Below, one piece after another: positions 33,716-46,560 of a stretch of 64,000 bases of DNA. The notes below the pieces were generated by a model that was not told where the DNA came from, made no database searches, and saw nothing but the letters and a program-made list of their open reading frames with translations. How positions within the stretch are numbered: position 1 is the first letter of the stretch; each line of letters starts with the position of its first letter. Position numbers and translations under genes: made by a program. The DNA comes from Wurfbainia villosa (taxonomy: Eukaryota; Streptophyta; Magnoliopsida; Zingiberales; Zingiberaceae), in the NCBI GenBank assembly GCA_025175895.1, contig CM046000.1, forward strand, positions 95,712,753 to 95,776,752, in the 5' to 3' direction.

Positions 33716-36700
33716 TGTTGGTGCAATCAGCCAAGGTCACGATTGACCAGGACTCGAGCTTGACTCGAGAGATGTTTTGATGTTCGACAAAAACATATGA
33801 CAATGTGATTGTCATGGGAAAGTCCAAGTCTTGAGTACTTGACAATGAAAAGTCCAACATGGGTTGGCAAGGAAAGTCCAAGCATGGGTCTTGGCATGGA
33901 AAGTCCAAGCTTGAGTCTTGGCATTTGAGAAGTCCAAGGGCTTTGATATTGGTGGCGTAAAGTCCAAGAGGGAGTCTTGGCAGCATAAGTCCAATGGTTG
34001 GTGGCGTAAAGTCCAAGCGGAGTCTTGGCAGCGTAAGTCCAATGTGCCTTGGCCGTGTAGACACCGTTAGCATGACATAGTCAATGGAAGCACCTGAATG
34101 ATAGCGCAATGGATGAACAAGTCATGGATGACTTGGAGGGATCCGAGAGGCATGAGGCTGATGGAGGTGGCTAGAAGGCTTAGGTCTAAGCTAAGGGTGG
34201 TCTAGCAAGTATGGGGGAACCATACTTGGATTAAAACCTCATTTTTCCAGCATGGATCTAGCCGTTGTCTCACGACAATAGTGGAATCAGTCGACTGATG
34301 GTCCCGAGCAGTCGACTGATTGGCGATTTCTAGCCCAGGTTGCAACTTTAAATGGAGCTCGTGGAAAAGAAAATCACCACCGGTTCTTGAGAGCTTTTGA
34401 GGTGATTTGTTGCTGCAAATCAGAGTCTCCAAGTGCAAGTCAAGCAACCAAGCTTTCAAGCAATCAAAAGAAAAGTGTTGTAAAGTTTTCTTTACTTGTC
34501 GTTTGTATTTGTATTGTATCTTGCTTGTATTATTTCTTACTATTGTATGATAACTTGTACGAGGTTTCTTCACCTCCGGATTGTTCCGAGAAGGAGTTAT
34601 TTGTGATTAGTGATTGCTTATGCATCACTATAGCTCTTTAGAGCTCGATCCGTGGAGTAAGAACTGTTCGGTTTCGAACCACGTTATATGCTTGTGTTGT
34701 GAATTGTGTTTGTCATATTTCGTTATTGCTATTTGTTTTATTTCTGCTGCACGCTAACAAAAATTGGAGACGAACGTGAATGATTTTCATCGACGAAACG
34801 AAAACAAGCTATTCACCCCCCCTCTAGCTTCCAATGTGTTGGGTTTTCGACACCGCGGCGAGTGTGTGTTTGAACATGTTTTGTAAACATGTGCACAGCG
34901 AAAGAAATAAAAATAATAAATCTAATTTATTACAACACACACACCACACGCATGCATAGTACATCATGTGTAGACATAACCGTAGTTTTAAATTTTGCAA
35001 TAAAAGGAAATTTATTCTATGTATACCTGACATATCACGTGTAGCGGGAAAGGCATCAACCGAAGCGACCCTCGCTAGAATCGGCTCTATCCGTATCCAT
35101 GCTGAGTATCTTCGGGATGACTTCACAAAGTCATGAGCCTCGTCTTCGTATGAGTCACTAGCCTTGTGTCGAAGACGATGTGATCGAGAGAAGATCACAA
35201 TCCGAATCAAAATTCGGATTCAAAACAAGTCCTCAAAAACTCGCTTCTCCGGAGAGGTATTCGCCCACTGTTTGATGAATCCTTCGTCCTCCACCTATGA
35301 GGATTATCGGAGATCAAATCCCTGGCAAATAAGGTGCTATCAGAGCTCCAAACGTCGTCCAAACAATGCTTCAACATGAAGTAAACAAGCTGTCCAGAAA
35401 ACTGGACAGCTTTGGTGGAGGATTAGCGCCTGCCAAATAAGGAAGCTAGATGCTCACCTTGTCTCCGATGCCAAGGAAGATCACCGGAGGGTCGCCGGAG
35501 GATTGTCGGCTGAAGCTTGGACAGCGGAAACAACTTGGACGGTGGCACAAGAGGTGGGTGGTGGCTAGGGTTTGGGCGCCGACCACAAGAGGAGAGGAGG
35601 GAGAGGGGCGGCAACTTTGGATTAGGGCTCTCATTAAACCCTTGAGCCCTATTTTATAGAGAACAAATTCTCCTAATGGTTATTGGTTCATAACCAAAAC
35701 CCGTTAACCCGCTCCATTAATTTAAGTTAAAATAAACCAAACCGATTTGGTCTATTTTAAGTTAAAATGAACCGAACCAACTTTGGTTCATTCGTTTAAA
35801 ACAAACCAAACCCCTTTGGTTTATTCTCCACCATTGGATTAGAACCAAACCAATTTGGTTCATCCATCATGTCTTCATAAGACACGGCCCATCCATGCTT
35901 CCATTGCGACTGAAACGATTTCATGCTCGATCCTTGTTTGGTCCAACCAAACCTAGTTTCTCTCGGACTGAGAATCTCATTCACAAGCTTGTTTTAAATC
36001 CTTCGGATTACACTCGTTGTGCGTGTGACCAAATAGGTTCTCGGTTTATGTTGGCCGTCTATAATTAACCATTAATTATAGAACGATCATGAGTGGCACC
36101 GAGTAGTACATCATGATCCCCAATTAACTGAAAAGATCAACAGTTGATCCAGAACTATTTCTGAAACCCTTCAGCAGCTAGAATGATTTATTCCCCATTC
36201 CCTTCACTCATCTTATACACACTTGGTTCAGGACATGGTCTATAGTGTCAGTTCCCACTAGGTTGACTACGTCACACCTAGCCCAAGTATCATTTCCTTG
36301 TCCTACGGATTCTAGTTCTTGCATATGTATCCAAGAGTACCTTACTCTAAACATGTAATGCTTTGGCCAAAGACTTTAGTAACAATCCGACGAGAGGCCA
36401 TGGGTATACATCTCCTCGCAAGGAGTGGTGAATCCTTTATAGGCTATTCAAACACCTTCGATCACTTTGACTTATACCCAATCATCCCGGGTCCACATCT
36501 CCTCAAAGATACTTGCTTAAGATGTCAAAGCATAAGTCTTTATGATCAAGATGACTTGAATACCGCAAGTCAAAGGAACATCGCACTTAAGTTGCAGTAA
36601 GAACTTCATTGACATATCTCTATATGCAGAGAACCATATGAAGTCTTACAACTGGTCACTCTAATGAACTAGTTACCATAACTAGCATCCACGATAAACT

Positions 36701-37061
36701 CCGAACATCACAATGTCTCCAGCCAGTGAGAATCAGCTGCTTGGATACACCAAGGAGATACCTCATGCTAGTCTCGACAGAATTGATGGTGTCCAAATCC
36801 ATCAATTCATCGACTAGGGATAATTTCTGATACATCACAATTACACATGTAGAGATACTCACTAGTTGTGATCCAATCACAAATTCTCTCATGTTGTGAA
36901 TCGTATCGTGGACATTCAGTAAATGAGTTTAAGATCTAATCAAATACATGAAAACATATATACTCAAATAGTGAATCTTCATTTATCATATAAATAGTTC
37001 AAACATAAGGTGATTGCCTTAGGACATCTCTCATATATTACTAACACAAGGATCCTCTAGA
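33716..37061 (+). repeat. Element C 3' LTR (split by solo LTR E)
   Basis: Starts TGTTGGTGCAATCAG directly after the PPT (caaaaagggggagat). It ends ...ggatcctctaga at 37061, against ctctaca in the 5' LTR. The next bases, aaatg, are the likely right TSD, and D's 5' LTR resumes there. A palindrome pair lies at about 34288 and 34309 (21 bp) before the TATA-like box and the R region. Excluding E the LTR is about 1.14 kb. Confidence 0.9.
34837..37046 (-). mobile_element. Solo LTR E, nested in C 3' LTR
   Basis: 2210 bp, TGTTGGGTTTTCGAC...TTACTAACA. The flanks caatg (34832-34836) and caagg (37047-37051) form a TSD with one mismatch. A reverse-complement relative lies at 49056-51248. On the minus strand it has a TATA box (ctataaaatagg, near 35655) and ends CCCAACA like the copia LTRs of F. 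No PBS, PPT or coding region is present. Confidence 0.85.
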
Positions 37062-37807
37062 AAATGGTCTGGCAGTCGACTGTCAGCATTGGGCAATCGA
37101 CTGGTGGCTTGAGCAGTCCACTGCCATGGATGGCAGTCGACATCTAGTGGGGTTACGAGATCAAAATGCTCAGTAGTCGACTGGTCAGTCGGCTATGGCC
37201 CTAGCAGCCGACTGTCAGTGTAACCATTGGCTTGAATGCCGATGTGGATTAAGTCCATTGTGAGACAATTGTATTGTTGGCAGTTGACTAGGGCATTATT
37301 GTAGTCGACTGCCAGGCAGAAATCCAAGTTGCGAGGAGGCTTAAAAAGAGATTGACGAGAGAGATTTCAGTAGCGATTTCTTTGGCGATTTCAAGCTCGA
37401 TTCAAGCGATCAACAAGCAAGCATCCAAAAGCACATTTATAAATTTTTCTTTACATGTTTTTGTGTATTTCAGTTGTATTTGCTTGTTTACTTCTTGTAT
37501 TATTTTTGTAATCATTGTAAGAGATTTTTTCGCCTCTGACTTACTGTCGAGAAGGAGTGTTTTGATTATTTGTGGTGTTTGGCATCGCTAGGGCTCGTTC
37601 GAGCCTAACTAGTGGAGTAGGAACCCTAAGGTTCTGAACCACGTTATATCATTGTGTATTGTGTGCTTGTATTTTTGTTATTGTTATATTATCTTTGTTT
37701 TCGCTGCGCTAACGAAAATTGTAGCAAGCACGAACGATTTCCATCTTCGACGAACTATGCGCTATTCACCCCCCCCCCCCCTCTACTGGTCACCAATGGT
37801 CCCTACA
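37062..37807 (+). repeat. Element D 5' LTR, right part
   Basis: Matches the second half of the D 3' LTR (42200-42991). The left part was separated by insertion of C and lies upstream of the window. A four-site palindrome array (sites 21, 20 and 20 bp apart) starts at about 37074 and further sites reach 37318. The TATA-like cttaaaaagag is near 37340. The LTR end ctaca is followed by a mutated PBS, tagtatcagagc, at 37810. Confidence 0.9.
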
Positions 37808-37873
37808 ATTAGTATCAGAGCTAGGAGCTCTTCACCGGCTTCACATCCGAGGGAGCATGCTAGAGGGAACAAG

Positions 37874-39542
37874 ATGGAGTTTGAAGAAAAATTTGGAGGG
37901 GATATCAACACCCCAATTCCATACACCTTCTATGGACAAGAAGGGTTCGAACAATTGAAGGCTTGGATGGAGAACTTCTTCATGATGGACTTCAAAGATT
38001 GGCTCATCCTAATGAAGGGATTCGAAGTCCCAAGGGGTCCAAAAGGTGGATACCTCAAGAAGTAGAAATGGATGGAAGAGCAAGTCCAAGCCTTCGAAAG
38101 AAATGATAAGGCAATGCAATTGATATTAAATTCATTACCTAACGATATTATGTGTTGGTTAGTTGAATTTTCATATGCCAAGGAGCTATGGGAAAAATTG
38201 GCCAAGCTCCATAAAGATCCCTCCATGGCTCAAGTAGAGAGAGAGCCCAAAGAAAAAGAAAGCTCTTCCTCACTAGAAAGTGAGGATTCAAAAGTTGATA
38301 GGGAATCAACATCTAGATCGAGATCGGTGGAAGAAGAGGTAGAAGTAGATGAAGTCTCCACCTCTAGGATTGAGGGGGAGGAGATTAGATCGCCGGAGCA
38401 AGGGCAAGAACAAGAAGTAGCTTCAACATCTGGAAGAAGTGAAAAATCAACTTCGGCACCAGCCACCATTGACCTAGGTAACTCAAACACATGTGTTAAT
38501 AATAAAATTCATATAATATATTTTGAGTGTAGGGAAGCCAGACACTATAAAAGCAAGTGTCCGAAAAAGATTGAGAAGACGGCACAAGTCATATAAAGAC
38601 CAAGGAACTCGGTGCCTCAACCATTAAGAGCAAGAAGCACGTGGTGTGCTTCAAATGACAACAACCGGGGCATTATAGGAGTTCATGCCCTAGAGGAAAG
38701 AAGAAAGTTCAAGAAGGAGCATCAAATGTAGGGGGAGCTTATAAAGCAAACCCTAAGGTATATTTTCATAATGCTCGTTCTTTATGTAAGAATCAAAAGC
38801 ATGCTTTTAATTCACTTGCAATTTATCATAAAGAGCATGCTAGAAATAGGGTGTATTGTTTAGGGGCTAAACATGTCGATATTAGAACTAAGGAGAAATT
38901 TGGTACTAATGTCCCTAGAAAAATCCTACCTAAAGAAAGTATTAGGAAGATAGAAGACCATCTAGGCATTAATCTCAAAAATCATAGATATATGCCTAGA
39001 AAGAACAAATCAATTCAAAGAAATAATGGGTCCACCAAATTAGAAAAATTAGAATTTGAAAATCAAGTTTTGAGGTCAAAACTTGAGAAGATGGAGAAGA
39101 CCCTTAGGAAAATGCAAAATCAAATGCAAGGGTCAAATGGTCAAAATCTAGATCCTTGGAAGCAAGAACCTTCAAGGGGCAAGAAAGGTTTGGGTCACAA
39201 ACCCAACCCCAAGAAGACATATCATAATGTTTCATTTGATTATGGAACTCAACTCAACCTAGGTCTAGGAAAGCCAAGGTTAATAGGGAAGTCATCCGTA
39301 AGTTTAACCAAGGAAAGTGTCTAGTGGCCAAGTTTTCCATGAAACCTAGGAAGACCACTAAGAAGGTTACTAGGGAGGCAAACCCTAAGGTTAACAATGA
39401 CAAGACCCAAATGACCAAGGCTACCAAGCCTAGAAGGGTCATTAGGAGGGTATCTAGGGAGGTTATCCCTAAGGAATACCTAGTAAACTCAAGGAGCTGC
39501 AATAGGTATTGGGTTCCTAGGAGCGTGATTGATTTATGCTAA
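37874..39542 (+). pseudogene. Element D gag (stops and frameshifts)
   Basis: Family 2 Gag. It starts MEFEEKFGGDINTP, has a TAG at 38063-38065, then continues in frame (MEEQVQAFERND...LWEKLAKLHKDP). Like B and C it passes straight into an acidic Ser/Glu linker with the capsid C-terminal half missing. The first knuckle reads YFECREARHYKSKC, with its first Cys changed to Tyr. A TAA lies at 38594-38596. The second knuckle has a TGA inside. Later conserved blocks (KEKFGTNVPRKI, YMPRKN, coiled coil) are in another frame. The basic repeat tail ends at 39542. Confidence 0.9.
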
Positions 39543-40182
39543 ATGGGTTAGGGTGTGCCAACTTTAAATGGATGGGTAGTTAATCTAACTATGGTAAAGG
39601 TGGCACTTTAGGTCATTTTCAAGGTTATGGGCACTTTGGAAATAAGTTTGATCTTATATCCTAAAAGATTTTAGGATGTTCCAATATTATTTAAGAAGTT
39701 TGATAAATCAATCAAATTGGCACAACTTAGGCATAGAGGACTTGGTGTGTCATTTTGGGTTTTTGGCACACTTGGAGGATAAGTGGTATTATGGAAAAAT
39801 AAACCTAATCCTAACAAATGGAAATTAACACTAAAATTTAGGTATTGTTATACTTTTATATTTTATTTGCCATGATTGATTTGTCATATGTCATGTCATG
39901 ACATCATATTTATTTTCATCATTTTATATGTCATGATAATGCTTAGGCTTAAGGTTTTATGTCATGTATGTTTAGGTTTATATTTATGTCATGACATCAT
40001 GATTATTGGCACATATTTCACTTATGCTATCATTATATGTCATGATCATATTTCGTCCATTTAGGTTTAATAAAAATTGATTTACGAACTATGGCATGAC
40101 TTGAAGTCCCATGTAAAAGGAAATCAAGTAGTGTTGCCTTAGAAAATGCATTAGGCCTTAGTTTAAGATGAACCAAAATCCA

Positions 40183-40240
40183 CATCTCACATCACATTGA
40201 CATGTGTGTGTATTGATACACCTTAGACACATGTGAGATG
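40183..40240 (+). other. Conserved inverted repeat (hairpin), copy in D
   Basis: Arms CATCTCAC and GTGAGATG with a 42-base loop, followed by CTAGGA. Confidence 0.75.
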
Positions 40241-40677
40241 CTAGGAAATGAGTTAAGTTCAAGGTGTATAGTTTTTGCATCTAGATGAACTAAAACTCAT
40301 CATATATCATGGGTGGATCATGAGGAAAGCTAATGTGCAAGTCATGTGCATTGAGCCCATTAATCATGATCCAATATAGGTTTTCAAAAATATTTTAAAA
40401 TCATTTTCGAAAATCTTGGTGAAGTCTATCTTTCGATAGCAATCACCATTGATGGAGTTGATACAAAGTAGGGCCAAAACATTGAACTTTTCAATGGTTT
40501 TGAACTTTGTGTCAATCTCCTAATTTTATAGATAATTTAATTTTCAAATATTTTTCACCCATTGTATTTGTTATAAGTAATGCACGTATGAATTTTCAAG
40601 ATTTTTCAAAATATGTATTTTTACTTATGTATTTTCAAATTTAATTTCTGATTTCTGAAATTCAATATTTGGAGAAA

Positions 40678-40760
40678 TCAATCGATTGCCGCTTATGACA
40701 GTCGACTGGCATCAATGGAAGTCGACTGCTGACTGTCAGAGTCGACTGCCAGGCTTGATT
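40678..40760 (+). promoter_or_regulatory. Phased palindrome array, internal copy in D
   Basis: Four sites (ATCGATTG, GTCGACTG, GTCGACTG, GTCGACTG) at exact 20-bp steps with unrelated spacers, about 440 bp after the hairpin. This is the same layout as element B. Confidence 0.75.
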
Positions 40761-41430
40761 TCGAGTAAACAAGATTTGTTTAGCCTAATTTTAGCTATGT
40801 TAGGCTACCCTAACTGCTCCAACCCTAGGACAAGCTTTGGGAAGCATTAAAAAGGGTGAAAATCCATTGGATATGGATTAGGAGAGTTGTTTGAGTGTGT
40901 ATCAAATTTTAAGGTGTGTTAAAGTTCAAGATCGAACTTTTAACCTTAATTTTGATGGTTTATTGTTCCTATAGGCTTAGGTACTCTCCAAGGACATTGT
41001 TGGTGCAATGGTCAAGGGGGAGCAAGCCTTTAGGGGGAGGTATTCATCATGGGATGATGGATGTGTTCTTCCTCATGAGGGGGAGAATTTTGAAAATGTG
41101 AGATGCCTAATTTGGAAATTGGGAGAGTTTGTAGGATTGCCTCTCTTGAGTGATATGAGACTTATCACTAGGAAGAGTGAAGGCATCCTAGATATTTTTG
41201 GACCAAGGGGGAGATTGTAAGATCTCATTGGGATATGAGACATTGACATCCTTGGGGAGAACCTTTTTGATGTATGTCAGAAAGGGGGAGAATTAATGGG
41301 AGAAGTTATGGGAGAATTTATGGATGAATTTGGGAATTACCAATTTGGGAGAATTGGTAAGGAGATTTGAGTTAGGTGGCCTAACTCAAAGGTGTTTGTG
41401 GTTTTTGTCAAACATCAAAAAGGGAGAGAT

Positions 41431-42991
41431 TGTTGGTGCAATCGACCCAGGTCACGATTGACCAGACTCGAGTTTGACTCAAGCGGTATTTTGATATTCG
41501 ACAAAATGTATGACAATGTGATTGCCATGAGAAAGTTCAAGTCATGGGTACTTGGCATGGAAAGTCCAAGTGGGACACTTGGCAATAGGAAAGTCAAAGT
41601 CATGGGTACTTGGCATGGAAAGTCCAAGTGGGACACTTGGCAATGGGAAAGTCCAAGCTTGAGTCTTGGCAATTGGAAAGTCCAACATGGGTTGCATGGA
41701 AAGTCCAAGCATGGGTCTTGGCAAGGGAAAGTCAAGCTTAATTCTTGGAAAATTGAAAGTCCAACATGGGTTGGAAAGGGAAGTCCAAGCTAGGGTTGAT
41801 ATTGGCGGCGTAAAGTCCAAGGGTGGAGTCTTGGCAACATAAGTTCAATGGTTGACAACGTAAAGTCCAAGTGGTAGTCTTGGTGGTATAGACCAGCTTA
41901 GCATGACAATAGCCGATGGAAGCACCTGAAGGCTAGTGTATGGATGAACAAGTCATAGATGAATTGGAGGGATCTGATAGGCGTGAGGTTGACGGAGGTG
42001 GCTAGAAGGCATAGGTATAGGCTAAGGGTGGTCTTGCAAGTATTAGAGCATCATACTTGGGGTTAAACCTCATGTTTTAGGTTATCAGTCGACTGGGGCT
42101 TTGGACAAGTCGATTGGTCAAGTGTTTTGACACTTGGCAACCGAATTGACTTTTGGTAGTGGATTGGGATTATGGCCAGTCGAACTACTCAGAGTCGACT
42201 AGTGTTCGAATATAGGAAATAGCCTGGCAGTCGACTGCCATCATGGGGCAGTCGACTGATGGCTTGAGCAGTCAACTGCCATGGATGGAAGTCGACTGCT
42301 GGTTGGAGTTACGAGAGCAGAATGCTCGATAGTCGACTAGTCAATTGACTATGCCCTTGGCAGTCGACTACTGGGTAATGGCAGTCAACTGCCAGTGTAA
42401 CCATTGGCTTGAATGTCGACGTGGATTAAGTCCATTGTGAGACAACGATACTTTTGGCAGTCGACTTCCAGGCAAAAATCCAGGTCGCGAGGAGGCTTAA
42501 AAGGAGCTCAACGAGAGGGATTTCAGTAGAGATTTCTTGGGCAATTTTGAGGCGATTTGCTTGTGCAAATCAGGGTCTTCAAGCTCGGTTCAAGCGATCA
42601 ACAAGCAAGTATCCAAAAGTGCATTTGTAAAGTTTTCTTTACGTGTTTTTGTGTATATCAGTTGTATTTGCTTGTTTACTTCTTGTATTAGTTTTGTAAT
42701 CATTGTAAGCGGTTTCTCTACCTCCGACTTGTTGTCGAGATGGAGTGTTTTGATTATTAGTGGTGTTTGGCAACGCTAGGGCTCATTCGAGCCCAACCCG
42801 TGGAGTAGGAACCCTAAGGTTCTGAACCACGTTATATCATTGTGTATTGTGTGCTTGTATTTTTGTTATTGTTATATTATCTTTGTTTACGCTGCGCTAA
42901 CGAAAATTGTAGCAAGCACGAATGATTTCCATCTTCAACGAAATACACGCTATTTACGCCCCCCCTCTAGCTGTCACCAACGGTCCCTACA
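41431..42991 (+). repeat. Element D 3' LTR
   Basis: 1561 bp, TGTTGGTGCAATCGACC...GTCCCTACA. It contains aagtccaag/cttggca tandem words (41530-41880). A long palindrome region runs 42086-42470, including a four-site run with 21, 20 and 20 bp steps (from about 42228). The TATA-like cttaaaagg is near 42497. The flank after it is the leader of element J. Confidence 0.92.
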
Positions 42992-43382
42992 ACTGAATCA
43001 TATACATGCCCATCACTCACTCAACAATCCATCTCCCTAAGCGCATCAATATCCATAGGAATGGTCTCCGACTGAGGCTGAATGAACTCTTGTTCTTGCA
43101 TCTAGCTGATGGATGTTTCAATTTGATCTAATTGCAATTTGATCCACTGTAGTCTCCATACTGCTGATAATACAGATCCATGTTTCTCAAAAAAAGATAA
43201 TTCTTGGTCTTTCTTGAAACACCAACAAACAAATCAAAAGACACAGGAAGTATACATAACCAAATACATGGATATACAGAAAATGACAGAAGGAAGCCCT
43301 AAATAATTTTTTTTTGAAAAATCGGTAAACAATCCTAAGTCTACTAAGCACCATTACACTCCCCGTCAACGGCGCCAAAATT
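42992..43382 (-). other. Element J leader with Athila-type PBS
   Basis: The PBS complement ccccgtcaacggcgccaa (43361-43378) next to an LTR starting TGATAAGCGGTAAATTG is the familiar layout of plant Athila-like Gypsy elements. This stretch is the first few hundred bases of the internal region. It is cut by element D, so the body of J lies upstream of the window. Confidence 0.75.
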
Positions 43383-44039
43383 TGATAAGCGGTAAATTGT
43401 CATGTGGTACCGTTTCCAAATTAATTGTCAAACCCTCTCTACACTAATATAGCATAGTGAATGGCCCGGATCGTTTTCCAACGAGTGTAATTGATAGAAT
43501 AGTAGTCTTAGGATTGCTACTTATTGCTTTGTGTTTTCTATCAGAAATCGGAGTTTAGAAATTAAAAGACTAATCCTACTGAATGAAAAACAATGCAAGT
43601 AATTAAAACCTTAATCTAACTAAACTACGATGATAACAAAATTAAAGAAGATATAAACTAAGCAGTCAAAGAAAACTTTGAAAAACATAAAGACAGTGCA
43701 AGAAATTAAACAACAATTTAAATGCAGAATACATGAGTGTAAAGTAGAACATGAAATAAAACAATGATTTCGATGAAATTAAGCTAATGAACAATTAAAC
43801 TAAGGAACAACTAAGGTAAGGAACAATTAACCTAATGACAACTAAGCAAAGTTACAACTAGCACAAATTATTCATGAACGATAAAATAAACTACATCTAA
43901 ACTCCTAATTAAATAGCAGGATAAAAACAACCGAATTAAAACCTAGAATCAAACATCACAATTATGCATTAAAGGAAACAACAAAATAAACATCCAAATT
44001 AAACTACTAATTAAACTCTAAGACAAACTACGAATTAAC

Positions 44040-45264
44040 TGTAGGTTATCGGTACGGCCGGCTAGAGGGGGGTGAATAGCCCTTTTCGTTTGGATGCCGG
44101 TATTTGCTCGTCTACAAAACTAATTAGCGCAAGCGGAAGACTAATAAAGACAAGCAAATAGAAATACGAGAAAACAAGCGCTAACAAAGAATGTAACGTG
44201 GTTCACGGCTACGCCGCTAATCCACGTTCCCGATTCGTCCGAGGTGAATCACTCCTCCAAAGCCAATCACTATTGGTCTCTCCTTTGCACCAAGCTAGGT
44301 GGAGGTAACCTTTACAATCAAGATCACTCTTCTTACAATAAGAATGGAGTAAAAACAAGTAAGAAGAGTTTAGAGCTTGTGGGGCACTAGGAAGATCACT
44401 TAGAGCATAAGCATTTGCCTCTCAAAGGCTCACACCCTCTCTTTGTATAGAGAGGGTTGATTTCTTCCCGTTGGCCGCCACCAGTCAACTGCTGCCCTTG
44501 GCAGTCGACTGCCGTCACTACAACGGCATCCGAACACGTCGGATCCCGACCGTTGTAGTCCAATGGAACTCTTGGCAGTCGACTGATGGACCTCACCACG
44601 ATCGCGCGCTCCGTAGTCGGCGCCGCGCCACGCGCTCAGCGTCTCGCGATATCCTCCGATCGATTGTCATTCCATGGCGATCACGTGCATAAACCCATCA
44701 GTCGGATACCAGTCGAACTCACTCGACTCAGAGTAGTTGACTGCCATGACTTGGCAGTCGACTGGTGCCGTGTAAAACTCAAACTTAACATAAGTTTAAA
44801 CTTCCGACGATCGGGTAAACCTTAACCCTTGCGGTCAAGTCTCCGACACTCAGCCATTCGGCCAAGTTCACCTAATGAGCTACTTACATTACACTCATTC
44901 TCTCATCTCACTCGAAGTCCCTCGCCAAAGCTCTCTTCGTTCGCGGCCACGTCCCTCGGCAGCATCAGGCGCACAACTCTGTAATGCTCCTTCGCGTCTC
45001 TTGCCTCCGAAGTCTGCTTCCTTGGCTTCACTTCAAGTCATCTCGTCCGGTGGTCCTTCGGATGCTCCAAGTGCACGGCTTCCGCAAAGTCATCCTTCAC
45101 CGACTCAAGGACCGAGGTTGTGAGGGTGAACCCGCCAAGGCTCCATGTGCGAATTACTAAGTCCTGCACGACTTCAACGCATATATCAAATCAACATAAC
45201 ACACTAACTTAAACCCTTTGCCACACCATCAAAACCATATTACGGCAAGAGATTGCCCTAACAA
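44040..45264 (-). repeat. Element I 3' LTR
   Basis: 1225 bp. It has palindromes at 44482-44515 (20-bp pair), 44576 and 44730-44765, upstream (minus strand) of a TATA-like stretch near 44445. Confidence 0.92.
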
Positions 45265-46077
45265 TCTCCCCCTTTTTGATGTGTGGCAATCCGTTTAAGT
45301 TAGGTAAAAACATTTGATATAAATTCTAAGGTAAGAAAGCATGTAAAGATAAACATGATATAGCAACATGCAACTCCCCCTTAATCCATGAAACTCCCCA
45401 TAAAAATGTTCTCCCCCTATCATAAGCATAATCATTTCTCCCCCTAAATATGTTCCCCTTTACTTAAACATACATTTCTCCCCCTTTGACACCATCAAAA
45501 AGATTAATCCTAATTTGTAAACTCATGGCATCAAGTATAGTAGAAAGAGAAACCCAAAAACTTGATTAAAATCTAAAATCAGAAAATATTGGGCTGTTTT
45601 TAGTTATCGATCATTGCTATCGATGGCGATCGGCACAATGAATTCCGAAATTCTATTTTTCTGGGCGAATTTCAGAAATGCATTAAAAATTCTAGAAAAT
45701 TCGAAAAATCATGAAATTTTGGGAACACATTTCTTTTAAGTATATCTATCAGTGAAAAATAGGTTTTCATGAAAAATCATTATATTTCCACGTATTTGCC
45801 AAAAATCCAAAAGCTTTAAAAACTACTAGGTTTTTGATCATAAGAGTATCCATTTTAACACCTAGTCTTGCATCCAATTGTTTCAAAACATGAATACATG
45901 TATTTTAAAGTAAGAAATTGTTTTGAAAACATAAGAAATATTCAACCATGATCTTTGGGCAATATGTCTATGAATTAAACATAAGCCTTCCCCATGATTG
46001 GTCTATTATTGCTATGTTGATACTTTAAATGACCATCTAGATGCCATAGGCATTAGTGGACATTTGTATCATCCTAA

Positions 46078-46131
46078 CATCTCACCCATGCTAAGTTTGC
46101 AATCGAGTTAGCCTATAGTGAGTGTGAGATG
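46078..46131 (-). other. Conserved inverted repeat (hairpin), copy in I
   Basis: Arms CATCTCAC and GTGAGATG with a 38-base loop, the same spacing as in A. The degenerate motif cluster follows about 440 bp away (45601-45640: atcgatcattgctatcgatggcgatcg). Confidence 0.75.
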
Positions 46132-46560
46132 CATCCTAGGGGGTATTTGTATATACTTAACCCTTGTATTCATGCAATTCTATCATGGTTAAGTATCAAC
46201 CTAACAATCATCATGATCATAAAGGCATATGTCAATTAATTTTACATTATGATCATGAAATACATGTATTCATTGAATACTAATCATGCATTAGGTATCA
46301 TATGATGATAATAAGCAAAGTATCACCTAAAGCATGATTCAACCCTATTTCTCATGATTACGTGCCAAATATTAAAATCATAAATCATGATTTCAAACAT
46401 ACATAGCAATTACATTAATCATCATGATTTAAGCATTATTATCTATTTATGGGCACGTTATCATCACCCAACACTATTTTAAAAATGTTGTCCCGCCATC
46501 CTAAGTCAACCAAAATATGATATAGGTCAATTGCATATGGTTGACTACCCTAGAGATTTT

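Larger units (their letters stand above)
39543..41430 (+). other. Element D 3' non-coding region and PPT
   Basis: No coding potential. It holds the conserved hairpin (40183-40240), an internal palindrome array (about 40678-40760) and the PPT-like tcaaaaagggagagat ending at 41430. No pol is present. Confidence 0.85.

Noticed and set aside
35164..35659. Several short open frames in solo LTR E
   Set aside because: They are not shared with E', have no recognised domain and lie within LTR sequence.
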